Shown here in pieces: positions 36,092 to 48,944 of a stretch of 64,000 bases of DNA (position 1 is the stretch's first letter; each line of letters opens with the position of its first letter). A program made the translations under genes and the position numbers. Source of the DNA: Chrysopilus asiliformis (lineage: Eukaryota; Arthropoda; Insecta; Diptera; Rhagionidae); assembly GCA_964034945.1 (NCBI GenBank), contig OZ035963.1, positions 46,615,032 to 46,679,031 on the forward strand. Reading direction: 5' to 3'. Below the pieces are notes generated by a model that was not told the DNA's origin, made no database searches, and saw only the letters and a list, made by a program, of their open reading frames with translations.

Positions 36092-37164
36092 AATGAAAAA
36101 TATCAGTTGTGGTCAATACAAAGCTTTCTTCTAAAAAATCTACGACCCTGTGCAATTTACGTTATAGCCCTGTCGTATTGTCAACCCAATACAACCTCCC
36201 AATAAATTGTTGGTTCATCCAAAAATATCAAAAACGTACAAAATTTGAGATAACTTGAGAACTGTAAAAGATATCAATTTACGGTAAATGGCAAAAATGT
36301 AGAAAATGTTAACATCTTTAATTATTCTTTTAACTGATTTGTCGAAAAACCGTTAGTTTGCAAATTATTCGCAAAAATATGATTTTTTACATATTAATGA
36401 AAATATCTCAAAACGGTAAAAGATAACGGATAACGGTAAGAAACAAAATTGTGCAGAATGCCATTCTCATTAATTCACTTCATACATTCAGTCAGCAAAA
36501 ACCCGTTAGTTTTCGAGATAATCGCAAAAAACTGTTTTTTGGAAATAACGGTTTATCTCGATAACAGGTGGAGATATCGAGTTATAGCTAAAGACAAAAG
36601 TGTGGGAAATTTTATTTTCTCCAAGTTTTGTCATACTTAAGGCCACTAAAAAACGCGTAGTTTGGGAGTAAATCGAGAAAAACGAAATTGTGATTTTTGA
36701 AAAACCGCCATTTTGGATACTTCCGGTTAACGGATTTCCACCAAAAGTTGATAGGATCGTCCCATTTCAGGACCCAACATGCCTATAAAATTTCATGGCG
36801 CTAGCTCTATTAGTTTTTGAGAAATCTTGTACACAGACTTACAGACTGACAGACTGACAGACTGACAGACTGACAGACTGACAGACTGACAGACTGACAG
36901 ACTGACAGACTGACAGACTGACAGACTGACAGACTGACAGACTGACAGACTGACAGACTGACAGACTGACAGACTGACAGACTGACAGACTGACAGACTG
37001 ACAGACTGACAGACTGACAGACTGACAGACAGAAAGACATTTATTAATATGACTCCAATCGACTCAGGAGTGATCGGGAAATGTTTTTTAAGCAAAATTA
37101 AGGGGTCGAAATTTTTCATGAAAACAATACTTTATTATACTCCGTAGAACAAAGTAAAAAATAG
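36092..37164 (+). mobile_element. Dispersed element family B, copy 3, with 10-bp flanking repeat
   Basis: The longest B copy, from 'aaatatcagttgtggtcaat' to 'tccgtagaacaaagtaaaaa'. The decamer CCCACTGTAA lies on both sides (36082-36091 and 37165-37174) and may be a target site duplication. It contains the GACTGACA array at 36838-37035. The two overlapping reading frames there (SLSVCQSV repeats) are microsatellite translations, not proteins. Confidence 0.72.
36838..37035. repeat. (GACTGACA)n octamer microsatellite
   Basis: About 25 near-perfect tandem copies of GACTGACA, within family B copy 3. Copy 2 has only a trace of this array and copy 1 about a dozen interrupted units, so array length differs greatly between copies of the same element. 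Confidence 0.95.
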
Positions 37165-37174
37165 CCCACTGTAA

Positions 37175-39017
37175 TTGTTGCTCATCATTTTAGGTTTATT
37201 CTTATGTAAAATCATATTCTAAACGACATTTTTCTGTAAAAATACCACAAAAGATCGATATTTCTACTAACAAAAATGACAGTAGGCAATGAACATTTGA
37301 TGTTATTTGGGTGTGCATACTAGCGCATCGATCCAGCATGTGATGAAATATGTATGCATACAAAATGCAAGAATGTTGATGTGTTCCAAATGAGATTTCA
37401 TTCGATTTAAAAGCACATTTTTTTATATTCCCGTATATTGGGAATATCACATTCGTGTAGTGTAGCGCATATAAATCTTTTGTTGCATACACATCTGCTC
37501 GTAAAAGCAAAATTTGTTATAGTTGCTGACTGAATGCTTGGCTGGTTGGCAACAACGTAACCACCAACCTGTAAACCTACACTACACTTCACTCACCTTG
37601 AGTAGAATGATCTGAAGAGCTTTCGGGAACATTAAAAATTTGTTCAGTTTCCACGATTCAACTTTTACATCTTCGCCAGGGACCTTCACCATATCAGGAT
37701 GTTTTACATTTTCTCATCGTTAACCCTCTCCCACCGGATGTCTTCTATTGTACGGCACAGATGATGGCTGCTTAGTATACGGGAAGTTGAGTCCCAAACC
37801 ACGATTATTTTTTTTTTTGTTCACCATTGAGCAATTTTTGTAAATTGTTGTATGTACATACTACCATCATGTAAGCAGAGCGCGCGTTAACATATCATTT
37901 CTTATATTCCTTTGGGAGATCCTTTAAATTCTAATGTGAATATTTCCCAGAATTGAATAAGGATTTATGCTGGATACACGAATGTATCTGATCCCACACT
38001 AATCCCCCGGTACCAGCTCGAATTTACTCAAATCTACAAAAGAATAATATAAGTTGTTGCGTTTTTTGTTACGAAGTGAGATTTTCTTTATGCTGTGGCA
38101 AAAGCGGGTATACATTTGCCAGCATATCCAAAGGAGTAAGTTTTCACAATCGTTCTTTCGCTTTTTGGTCAAACTCAGACCGAACACCGGATCTGGAACC
38201 GAAAGAACTCAAGCAAAAGTTCGTTTTTGCTAGGCATCCCACCAGTTTTAAATGGATGGGAAAACTTGGTCGAGATGCGAGGTGTTTCCTTAGCGGAAAT
38301 CCAGCAAACCGTGAAAAGGAATTTAAGGGATCCACGAAGACGTTCTTAGATTTCCGTTAGTGATTCCATAGAATCTGAAGGTCGCGTCGATGCGAAAGAC
38401 TTTCAATGTTGTTAAGAGGCTGGTGGCAGTTCCCACCAACATCCCAACAAGGTGAGAAATACCAAGCAGTGGTTTTTTGTTACACATTTGTATTGTAAAA
38501 ATTTTAAATTTACCAAGGAGTCGACAGGATTTATGTCTATTTCTTATGGTTTTTGTATATTCGCGCAAGGCTGACTGAAAGTATTAGCATTTTCAAAGAA
38601 AAAATAAAAATCCAGTGTTAGGTATTACAGGCGGTTGTAAAGCTTAGCGCATGGTTTTCATTGTTTGTTGATCCCGAGAGTTTTAATAACTTGCTTCTTG
38701 GATTATGAATTTGATATATGATTCGTACTGCCACCAAGAACCATTTGTTTTAATTTTTTTTCTTATTTAAATGATTTTGGGTGTACGTTTGAAACCATAC
38801 AAGCATTTCAATTAAAAATATATTTTTATTTTAAAGCGAAAAGAAAATTTACGCTGAAAAATTCGATCTTGGAGAAGAAAAATATTTTCTATTTTAATTT
38901 TTCGTAAATCTTTAAGAGTTTTATACAGTTTTGCATGCTAAAAATCTAATTCCGATGTTTTTCTTGTAGGGAAGCCAAAAAGAACCCTAAACACGGATGG
39001 GTGGCGATAAAAATAAA
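37175..39017. other. Unassigned stretch
   Basis: No supported feature. Frames at 37202-37510 and 38076-38360 have no domain that I recognise; the second overlaps a relatively GC-rich patch (38190-38340) and could hide a diverged gene fragment. Confidence 0.4.
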
Positions 39018-40352
39018 AATAGCATTTTAAGCAGCCGTGTCGCCTTTACTTACATATCTTGTCACCATGGAAATCGCGGTGATAAGTGATTTTTGTCGCG
39101 GGCTCATCGACGTTGTGCGAATGGGATGCGCGACGACACCCATAGTGGGAAACACTTTTCAGTGGTTTGGCATTATGATCACAGGAACGTAATTCTGACG
39201 TTGAGGAACGTAACTCTGACGCCGAGGAACGTAATTCTGATGCCGAGGAACGTAATTCTGACACCGAGGAACGTAATTCTGACGCTTATAAGTCCATTTA
39301 TGGTGTTGAAGAACCCAAATAGCATCGAAAAGTACGGGAACATGAGATTTGTTCTTTGCGGCTTTAAAATGCAGCAATTTACGCAATCGGGGCTAAACAT
39401 TTACACCTATAATTCACATCCGCGTAAAAGAAGCGAAAGAAGTGACGAGCGCGTCGCACCGATTAATAATGCGTCTGCAAAGCCACAATTGCTTTAGTGG
39501 GGAAATTGGTGATCGACGGTTCGTCTTTGGGGCAACATTCGCTTCATGAAAATTCCTGCAGCGATAGAGCAGCATTTGATGGTTTTCGGGTCGAAATAGT
39601 CTGCCACTAAAGTTTCATTAAAGCTCCCCGTCTGAGAAACACAAAAAAAATTGATGCCTTCAGCCGCCATATTTCTCACTGACATTTGATGGAAACGATT
39701 TCGTTTCGAGAATTAAATTTCTTATTTCAGGCGAATGACTGAAGGATATTGCATAAAAAGTGGATAGCATATATTTTTGAAACAGCATAATTTTATTGGC
39801 ATCAAAATTTCATTGCAAAAGAAAAAAAAATTTTACCGATAAAATAAAATTAAAGAAATTTTTGATTAAAAACAAAATAATTCGATGGCCCATTAAAATC
39901 TGTTTAAATTTCAGATCCAATATTGTCGAAAAATTTTAATGGCAATTAAAATCACGACATGCAACCGGAAGAAAAGTCCATTATAAAATAACACTCCACA
40001 AAAGTTTCCATTAATTTGTCGCCATTAGATTTTTCTCGTTCGTCTTCTGCTTACGTTTTTATTTGTTCATCTCTGTTTACTAGCAAGCATTCGAGGGAGA
40101 AAGAAATGATTTGTGTAATTGTGTGATATAATGCCGTCAGATGACGCTCGCGCATGAGGCAACTAATTACGTCCCTGTCGTTATAATTGCGGCGCCGCAA
40201 ACCGCTGAAAAGTGTTCCCCACTATGGGTCTCGTTGCGCGTCTCGTTGGCACAACTAACGACGTGTTTGCGACATAAATTGCTTATCGCCGCGATTTGCA
40301 TGGTGACGAAATATGGGGATGAACACCATAATTGCTGCTTAAAATGCTATTT
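39018..40352. mobile_element. Long-TIR element family D, copy 1
   Basis: Starts 'aaatagcattttaagcagc' and ends with the complement 'gctgcttaaaatgctattt'. Imperfect similarity between the arms continues inward for more than 150 bp (caccatggaaatcgcggtga against the complement of 40276-40305). The interior includes a 21-bp minisatellite (39183-39287) and 'gacatttgatggaaacgatt' blocks shared with 49500-49680 and 56768-57285. Short frames are repeat-derived. Superfamily unknown; it is a non-autonomous DNA transposon or foldback. Confidence 0.72.
39183..39287. repeat. 21-bp minisatellite
   Basis: Five tandem copies of a 21-bp unit (gaggaacgtaattctgacgc plus one base) with a few substitutions, lying inside the left arm of family D copy 1. 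Because 21 is divisible by three it stays open in several frames (for example SASELRS repeats), which explains the overlapping small reading frames here. Confidence 0.92.
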
Positions 40353-42867
40353 GGGAAGAGCTGTTGAGATATTGAATATGACTGAATGGCCAATAGCCGA
40401 TACTTCCTGAATATCCAAGAAAGTTCGCGATACAACTAAAAAAATACACCCGAAAATCTGCGTCAGCCGATTAATAACCGAGAGACAGAAAAATGCGCAA
40501 AGCGAAGATTTCACACAAAAAAAAAAACAAATGCTGCCACAATATTGAGTCGCACTAATATCGGTGAAGCGAAACCATAAACTTGAAGATAAAACAAAAA
40601 CTTGGGAATTTAATGGCACGGCACGCAAAATATGGTTTTCGGAACGCTCTTGCCACCTTTTTGCCACCAAACGTCCAAATGGAGTGGCTTAAGCGTTGTG
40701 AAACCTGGTATTAAGGGACTGTAAAGTCACTACGACTTTATGGTGGTTTTAATCGGACTTTGTTTGTACTTTGGAGACCCGGTAGAAACCAGGGAGTTGG
40801 GACGTATGGACCAGGGAGTTGGAACGCATGAACGTTTCAAACAAGTGAAAATATTACCATTTAATAGCATTATGCATTAGAGCCCCAGAAGGAGTGATTC
40901 AATTATTCCTTGGTGACAATTTCAGTAGGCCAGGATCTGCAACTAAAATTGTACAGGACACAAAAGGGAAATATTTTTCACCCTGCGTAATTTAATTATA
41001 CCAAAAACAAAAGAAATTTTCACGTTCCTCATGACAATATTATAAAAACAATTTCGATAAAACGTGACCAACATTTTTAAAACCTTGAGCCTCAATTTTT
41101 TGAAGTTAATAAGTCTAAGGATCAGCTTAACAGCTGTTAGGAATTTTCTCTCTATTTAAGTACAATAATTTCTTGCTGCTTATTAATTCACCACGACTAT
41201 AAACACGATTTTCTACTTAGGAAACCCCAAGAACTTCAAGTTAAAGTAGAGCGGAGAGCAGCAATCCCTGGGGATGATAAAACTTTCAATAAAATCACAC
41301 AATCTAACCACAAGAATAAAAATCCAATTTAGATATTTTACATCTATTTATCCATTGATATGAATCATTTGATGGTGTACAGCTGAATGTGCCCAGATAC
41401 ACGTTTCAGGTGAGAAAATGTGGTTTAGCTGTAGGGAATCGGGATGTTCCGTCGTATAGCATGGCACAAGGATATCTAACGTTGCTAACAAAAACGGTAG
41501 ATACGATTTACTTAAAAGTAGAACAAAAAATATAACCAACAATAGCGTTAAGACAAGCGATGAGATGAAAAATAATAATAGTAAGGAAAAAAAATCTAAT
41601 TCAATGTCGTTTTCCAAGTTTCTTGCTGTTAACTTTCCCTTAAGGAACGTGCTAAGGATGATTCCAGGTTCGTGTATATGTTATCCTACTTAAGCCTTGT
41701 GTATACAAACTCCTGAATGAAAAAGCAATGAGGGAGAAGCGAAGATGCTGGCTCTGATATCGGGAGGAAAGTGTCAAGAAAAGGAACAGCCACAGCATAT
41801 CACCGGATAAAATGGCATATAAATAGTGAGTGGAGCACACCGACATGGTTCAGAAGGAAAATCATTTCGCAAAGGATAAAATAAACTACTACTCGTACAA
41901 GCGATGAAAAACTTTCACTACACAATTGTATATACGAGAAGGAGGTATGGAACGAAACAAATCTCTAGTAGGTACTGGGAAAGGATGCGCTTCAAGTAAT
42001 AATTTACAATTTACGGAGCACTTGAAGGAGTTCTTAACGAGTGCTGAACACGCACATGGATGTGTCTCTGAAGAATACAACCTGTTCTCTCGAAACTTTA
42101 TTCCACAAATTTAAGTTTTTTTACTTGTTGTTTTTGCCACTAGAAATTCTGTTTATGCTATACGCTTTTGTCACAGACTCGAAGAGCAAAGCAAGGATAA
42201 AACAGGGTTAAAACATGTATGTGAAAAGTCTTACTAGAAAAGATAGTTTATACACTGATAAAATTACATTTTTAAATAGTAATTGATCTTTACAAGGCAA
42301 TGTAAGTTTATCAAGTTCTAGTTTAAAGACAATTTAACTAAAAACATGAATATTTTAAGAGGTAAATGTAGAAAAATACATAACTCTAGCATGTTGGTGT
42401 AGCTCAGAAAATACCGGCATTTTTTTTAATAAAAAAAAAAACTCATTATCAATAAAAATTCTGAATGTAAAACCACTGATTTTTTACTTTTCGGATAAAA
42501 CTCTTTTTACGATTTTCATGAATGCAAAATGCCACACATCTCGGAATGCCTGGAATGCTGTCCCGACGTCCCAAGAATTAAAATTCTATTCCGGCAATTT
42601 CTTAATCCTTAAAAAAATTTACTTCGAAATACAAAAATTTTCGTCCCCTCTAACCTGCTTTTTTAAAATAATTTTCAATTTTTCTTTCTAATTTTTTTTT
42701 TCTGCGGCGTATTTTTGTTGTATTTTGAAAACATAAAACATGCATAACGTTTTCCATAATTTATATTCCCAATTTTGAAAATATGTTGATTTATCCCTCA
42801 TCACTGGACCCAAGTTTTAAAATACAGCTAAATCCACCTAGCGGTGAGATTATGTATAATCCTATAA
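40353..42867. other. Unassigned stretch
   Basis: About 2.5 kb without element ends. Several short frames exist on both strands (for example 41348-41617, strongly hydrophobic, and 41652-41846), but no domain, start context or splice structure supports a gene. Confidence 0.4.
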
Positions 42868-43830
42868 TATAATACGAGGAATGTCTGTCTGTCTGTCTGC
42901 ACAAACGATCTCGTAAACCCGCCTAACGATTTTCTAAAACTTGGGGGTTAGGGATTTTCGGGGACAAGGAATCGATCTAGATAGGTCTCACCTCTGAGAA
43001 AATTTCCCCTCGATACCCCTCGCCTGGTATCTTCGAATTGTGTGGTCCTATCTTAATGAAACTTTACAGTATTACTAAGGGGGCTAAGGGCTTTTGATTT
43101 TTCCACTACAAACCTGACTTTTCCCTCCCCTCGATACCCCTCACCTGGTGTCTCAAAACAACGTTTCAAAAATCGGTGACAGCGATTACTCAATAACCAC
43201 TCAACCGATTTCTATGAAATTTTGTTATCGCGCGTTAGTTTTAGCTTTCTAGGTCGGGAATTAAAAAACTATGGAAAAGCTCTGTAAAGATAATGTAATT
43301 TAGTTTCTCCCCAAAAATCAGCAAAAGTAGGATTTTGAGGTCGCCGAGCATGGCTTGGTCTTCCTGGTACTGACACCCAATATGACGAAACATCGGGTAA
43401 TACTTATGTTGAAATGGTTTACACAAAAATATCTGAAAACTCGAGAACTAATTGAGGTAGAAAGCTGAAATGTGGCGCAGATCAGGCTTTTATCAAAAGT
43501 TAAACCTCTTCCGATAATGGGGAAAAATTGAATTACACCTTTTTCCTTGTCCAATACAAATGGTAAAGATTTTTGCAATTTTCTCGAAAACGGTTCATTG
43601 CTTCAAAAATATATATAAATTCAATTAGATTACATGACCCTACTTAGAACAGTCAATATGGTTTTATGGGACGATAGCATGTTTCTTTCAAATGTAAAAA
43701 ACCGCATCAAAATGGGTTAAGGTTTACGGGTAGAAATTGATCTTACAAATTTCGTTACATACATATATACGTACGAACACATGAACACACACAAACTGAC
43801 ATGTTGCGGCCTCGTTAAACTGCTATTATT
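42868..43830. mobile_element. HINE-like element pair or composite
   Basis: It opens on the plus strand with 'ataatataatacgagg', a GTCT array and 'aacgattttctaaaacttgg'-type units. Its right part ends as a minus-strand unit ('aaaaccgcatcaaaatgggt', then 'acatacatatatacgtacg'). Internal blocks 'cgatacccctc(g/a)cctggt' repeat about 130 bp apart. Non-coding and diverged. Confidence 0.5.
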
Positions 43831-43884
43831 TCGATTTTTCCAGCGATATTAATACCTTTCTTATATGTAAGAGACGAAAAATGT

Positions 43885-44566
43885 ATTGAAAACCATAAGA
43901 AAAGCTACAATTGCCAGGGGCAAATCGTCAAATAGTCTATACGAGGACAAACTCGTTTTTTTTGTGTGTGTTCCTGTGTTTGGGGGGGGGGGGGGGGGGG
44001 ATATTTAATGTTTAGAATGACAATGCAAAATCATATTCTAAACGCAGTTCGTTTGTAATAAATTTTTTCGATACGATGCACAGTTTTAGAGAAAACAGGC
44101 AAAAAGTATTCCATATATGTACCTATATTGGAGAGGGGGGAAGCAGTGGTCCGAATGGATTTTTATGTATGAATGACTTATGTAGAATCATATTCTAAAC
44201 AGATTTTAAATTTAAAATTTTTTCAGTACGACTCACCGTTTTCTAGAAAATTTCAAAACACAGTTTCATTTGTATGGAACAGGGAAAAGGATTGGTGCCT
44301 GTTCAAGAACGTAGCCTTGCCATTTACGAGAAACGCATCTGTACTCAATTTCAAGTCTCTAGCTCAATCCTTTCGAAAATTATGGTGTTCACGGACGAAT
44401 AGATATACGAACTGACGAATGGAGATGCGAGAATCAAAATATTTTGTCATCCCAAACCCCCTGGTGTAGTTGATTTTTGTGCTCGACAATTGATTCGATG
44501 CGTTACAAACGGTATACTAAATCTAATATACTACTATATGATTCTCATATCGAGTATAAAAATCTA
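43885..44566 (+). mobile_element. Diverged relative of family A
   Basis: Begins 'aaaagctacaattgcc' and ends 'tcgagtataaaaat'. The middle has 'gaacgtagccttgccattta', 'caagtctctagctcaatcc' and 'ggtgtagttgatttttgtgc', which parallel family A in order. The array is degraded to 'cggacgaatagatatacgaa'. A run of 19 G lies at 43982-44000. Confidence 0.6.
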
Positions 44567-46070
44567 AAAACTTTTGTTCGTACAGATCCCATTAGCGTAG
44601 GTTCTCCAAAAAAATTTTCTAGTGTATTATACATTTTTTAATAGTGTTGTTGCAAGTATAGTTAAGTTTTCACGGTTCCTTTGCGATATGAATATGAAAT
44701 ACTGTCATAGTGGGACAATTTATTTTCACTTAATGAGTAAGATGACAGCGCACTTGAAAATTGTTTCGAGTAGACAAGGACCCTAGATAAGTCGGCGTTT
44801 CTTGTAAACAGATGACAAGGATGTGATAAAGATGTTTGAACAGCATTTCATCTCGTTTAGTAAATGAGGGAGCTATCATTTGAAAGGGGCCAGGCAGAGG
44901 TGGACCGAAAGGCGTTTGAAATCCTGGGATGAAGATAATTTGTCAAAACGGCAATGGAAAGACAAAGGACAAAAAGGATAAGAGCATTTCGGTCCTTCAA
45001 AAATAGATATTCATCACATCTCTGCGACTGAGATCCTTTGGATAATAATAACTTAGAAGGACAGAAGACAGTTGCTATCTGTCTGAGAAAAGGTTAATGA
45101 TGCTATTAAGTTGACTGTTGCCATCTGAGAACTTTTAGTCTTAAGTGCGTCTGGCATGTGCTCCGATTTCTTCTTGAATACCTAGGTAGACTAAATCATT
45201 TGATCAATGGGGATCAAGAGAAGTGACGTCATCCAGTCAGTGACTTTTTAACATCCATTGATAGAGGATAACACAGAAATCCATAGCATTTGTATGTCAT
45301 CGTCTTGTCTAAACGTAGAATAACAAATGTATATAAAACAGAAAAAAATCGTAACCTACCTGTTTGGATTTAATTCCAAACAAATCCACTGAGTGGATGA
45401 AATGAATGGAAATTCCAGAATACCACCTTTCAGATTTATCGACATTAGGTTACCTTTCCGCCCGAAAGAAAATAATAATTATGTTGCTTGATATACCATC
45501 GCACCGCTATAAACCGCTATAGTATCGGTTACATGCGATGCGTATGTCATTTGAGCATATTGAAGGAATGATTTTCATTCAACTTTGTGAAACATCACCT
45601 GAATATGCATCTTCACATGTTCAGCATACTATTTATTATGTGATGCAAATAAAAGGTACAATGCAAGCGCCAATAGACTGCGTCATACTTGAGAATTTTT
45701 ACAAAACATTGTCATCTCCTGCATATGTGGCATTAGGTTACATTGCAGCGGTGGCGTAAATTACTTATGCTATACCAATCAACAACTAAGAAAATTTTTC
45801 AGTTACATTCACCATAACAGATATTTCCCAGTGACAGAATTCTCATAATATGTTCCCATATTGATTACAAATCCGAGCACCCTACATTTGCATAGAAAAA
45901 TTGGATGTGAAAATTCATTTCGCGTGGTAAATATTTTGCTCTATAAAAGCAGGTAATATATCTCAGGTATGATTTGCTTTGATTTTTTTATAAATTATGG
46001 AAAGCTTTGTATATTTATATCGAATTTTTACCCGACTGGAAAAAAGAGGGTGATGTGTTTAGGGTGTATG
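44567..46070. other. Unassigned stretch
   Basis: No element ends or supported gene. The frame at 45538-45759 (73 codons, with FEHIEGMIFIQLCETSPEYA) reads less randomly than most but I cannot place it; it could be a decayed exon. Confidence 0.35.
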
Positions 46071-46074
46071 TATG

Positions 46075-46600
46075 CTTGATACTTTATTACCGCGTGTAGC
46101 CTAAACGACTTAACCGATTTTGATAAATGACGACAGATTAGTGTAGACCACAACTTGAAAAAAAAATCAAAATGGTGGACGCCAGGCGATATTTTTTTTT
46201 CTAAATTGAAGAAAACAAATATATGTATATTATGTGATACCTCTATAGTTTCGTGTCCTCCTCGCGAGTGTCACTGTACATATTGTGGTAAAAACGCACT
46301 ATTTATTCCCCCTTTCCCAAACAAATGACAAAGTTGTTTGCGATTTTGTTTGCGAAATCTGTGCGTGTTTTCGGCGAAAGTGATACATAGACGACCTGCC
46401 CAACATTAAAAACCGTATTAAACACGAAAAAATATATGGGAACCGTTTCACCAAAATCGCATGCTCCAGTCCCATATTTAGGGGATAAAACGGCGTAGTG
46501 GCCAAATATGGGAGTTATTCCTATAAAAAATGGTAACTGTTCCCAAATTTTTTAGGACACATTCCAACAAAAAAATCGCCGTATTATTATGGGAGGGATT
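46075..46600. repeat. HINE fragment followed by dispersed repeat C, copy 2
   Basis: 46080-46160 holds a short HINE-type unit (cctaaacgacttaaccgatt). 46380-46590 matches repeat C near 35630-35850: 'catatgggaaccgt'-like text, 'catgctccagtcccatattt' and 'aggacacattccaacaaaaa'. No terminal structure seen. Confidence 0.5.
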
Positions 46601-47161
46601 ACTGTATATGTTGGACATGATACGACAAAAAATTGGGGAACATTCATTTTTGTAGGGGACTCAATCCTAAAATTAAGGGAATGAATCCTATAAAACGTTG
46701 TAATGTCTCCATTGATTATTGGACTCTCTCCTATATACTGCGCGACCTTCTGATTTGAAATAGGATTCGTTCCTATAATTATAGTACCAAGTCCTATCCG
46801 AATAGGAAAAACCACTTCTTTTTATCGGATCCTGTCTAAGCTCAAAGGGACAGACAAAAATTCGAGCTATCGAATATATGTACGTTCGAGGGGTTTGAAA
46901 ATATTCGAGATATCGAACAACTCGAGTAATAAAATGCCGTGTAATTAAAAAATTTCTCCGACACAAGTATTAAAGTGTGGTAGTAGGCAGGTTCAAACTA
47001 TGTAAACCACGAGTTTGCAAACCACATGCGAAGTATAATCGAAGACAAAAACTTTTGCTTTACCATATTCACTATTTGCAAAGGAATGTGTCCGCCAACA
47101 CTTATGGTCCGTTCTATTTTTTTTATAGGACTGAGTCCTACATAACATCGGAGTCACTTCT
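46601..47161. other. Unassigned stretch with scattered inverted 'cctat/atagg' motifs
   Basis: Several copies of 'ggactcaatcctat', 'aggattcgttcctat' and 'aggactgagtcct' are spread across 46660-47145, perhaps the remains of one old element. No coding call. Confidence 0.35.
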
Positions 47162-47693
47162 AAACATAACCAAAGCTATAATTGCCAATCTGGCAATTAT
47201 TGAAAACCCGTATGGTGATTTAAGTGAACAGCGAACATTTGTATTCCACTTTGAAGTCAAACTTTTCAATAAGATTTTTTAAAATTTATTCCAATCGGAT
47301 TTTGATGTATGGGAGTTTTATGTAGAATCATATCCTAAATAACTTTTGTGCTTGCACTTTTTTGATAAGATATTTAAAAGATATATGAGATATTCACAAA
47401 AAACATTTTCGTTCGTCTAATGGTCCATTTTTGTCCATGAACGAACTTAGCCTCACATTTTACGAGAAACGAATCTGCGTAAAATTTCAAGTCTCTAGCT
47501 CAATCCGTGCGCCCGCAATCTGCGCCACAGACGGACAGACAGACGGACGGACGGACATGCAGAAATTAATTATTTTTATCATTCTAAACACACTGGTGTA
47601 ATTCATTTTTATGTGTGATGACGGGATCTTGGCGTTACAAACGGTAAGGCAAAGTTAATATACCCTTTGGTTTCACCATACGGGTATAAAAAT
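47162..47693 (+). mobile_element. Dispersed element family A, copy 7
   Basis: Slightly shorter than other copies because the central 'gtatggggggtacccccc' block is deleted (near 47416). It keeps the hairpin, CCGTATGGTGA, a short GACR array (47531-47556) and the CACCATACGGG-tataaaaa end. Confidence 0.75.
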
Positions 47694-48944
47694 TGTATTT
47701 TAGAACATTAATGTGGGGTTTAATTACTGTTCGCTTAATTGTTCGCTCCTTCAGTTTTATGTGTATTTTTTCGATTGTACGTTTTCGATATAGTTGTCTA
47801 ATTTTTTTACGTTTCGATATACCTAGTTGTCTAATATTTGTGAAGCTTTATGAAATTCTTGGTCAGATTAATTTCAAGTTCTTACGTGATGTTTATTTCT
47901 ATCAATTTACAAATTATTTTCGTTTTATAAATCGTAAAACAAATATAATTTTATTATTTTATGTTTGTAAAAAAATCTCTGATAACACTTACCACATTAA
48001 TCTTGAAATCGACGACAATTCAAATATTGAACGTTCGGTTTTGATGCATCTGAAAAAAAAACTTGATTAAAATATTTGTATTTGTTTGAAAAACTTTCTT
48101 TACTGTAACGAAAGACTGGGATATGTTTTGTAGCCTTTAAGAAAATTTAAAAATATAAATGATGTATCCCTCAATGTTGCGCGCAAAATTTAAACATTTT
48201 TGTGATTGAAAAACTATTTTGTCATTAGTTCAAAAGAAAACGCATATTCCAATTTGAGTCATGTTATCGAAACAAAATATTACTTGCTAATTAATAAAAA
48301 TGGAAAAACGGTTACTTCTCTATTTCTCAAAAGAAAGTCCTGACCAATTTCTTTACGTTAAAATTTCTATTGATTTTTCTAATTAAAGTCAGAAGGTAAT
48401 TTTGGCCGTTAAACAAATACAAGCATCTCAATTAGTGTTCAGACAAAATACTTTAAGCCTTGTGAGCACAATTAATTAACAAACAATAGCCTAAATCTGT
48501 TAACATAGACGATTAATTAATAACAATTTCCGTCCGTTTTATGTTGGAATATTGAAAAGTGTAAAAATCTTTCAGATCGTGCAGCCATTCAATTAAAATT
48601 AATTTCATCTGCTAATTACAAAGTTACGAGAGCATAAGCCTTTGTTAATATAATTTCCGTACAACTGTAGAAATGTGGTGAAAGATTTTATTTATAGTAA
48701 AATCAATGCCAATACAAGAGGCAACAGGTATGTAATATCAATCAAATATAATTCTGTATAATGAGAACGAAATTCCCTCAATGGAAATACGAAATTTCAT
48801 ATCGCTTTCCAGACAGTATTCTGTAGAATGTAATGGAGACTCCGTTCTACAATTATCAGAACAATTTTATAATTACTTTTGAATTATGTTAAATAAGTTA
48901 GAAAAATTATATTAAATGTCGTATTTAACTTTGTAAAACATCCC
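47694..48944. other. Unassigned, very AT-rich stretch
   Basis: A 125-codon frame (47693-48070) begins right at the end of family A copy 7 and is rich in Phe, Ile, Leu, Arg and Tyr. I recognise no domain and cannot exclude chance. The rest shows nothing. Confidence 0.35.

Noticed and set aside
36793..37119. SLSVCQSV repeat protein on the minus strand
   Set aside because: It is a reading of the GACTGACA octamer array; both overlapping frames give the same kind of repeat.
39046..39497. Small repeat proteins (ELRSSAS, RNVILTP) on both strands
   Set aside because: They come from a 21-bp minisatellite in element D, open in several frames because 21 is a multiple of three.
47693..48070. 125-codon open frame as a gene
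   Set aside because: It starts at the end of a family A copy, is biased to Phe/Ile/Leu/Arg, and has no recognisable domain.
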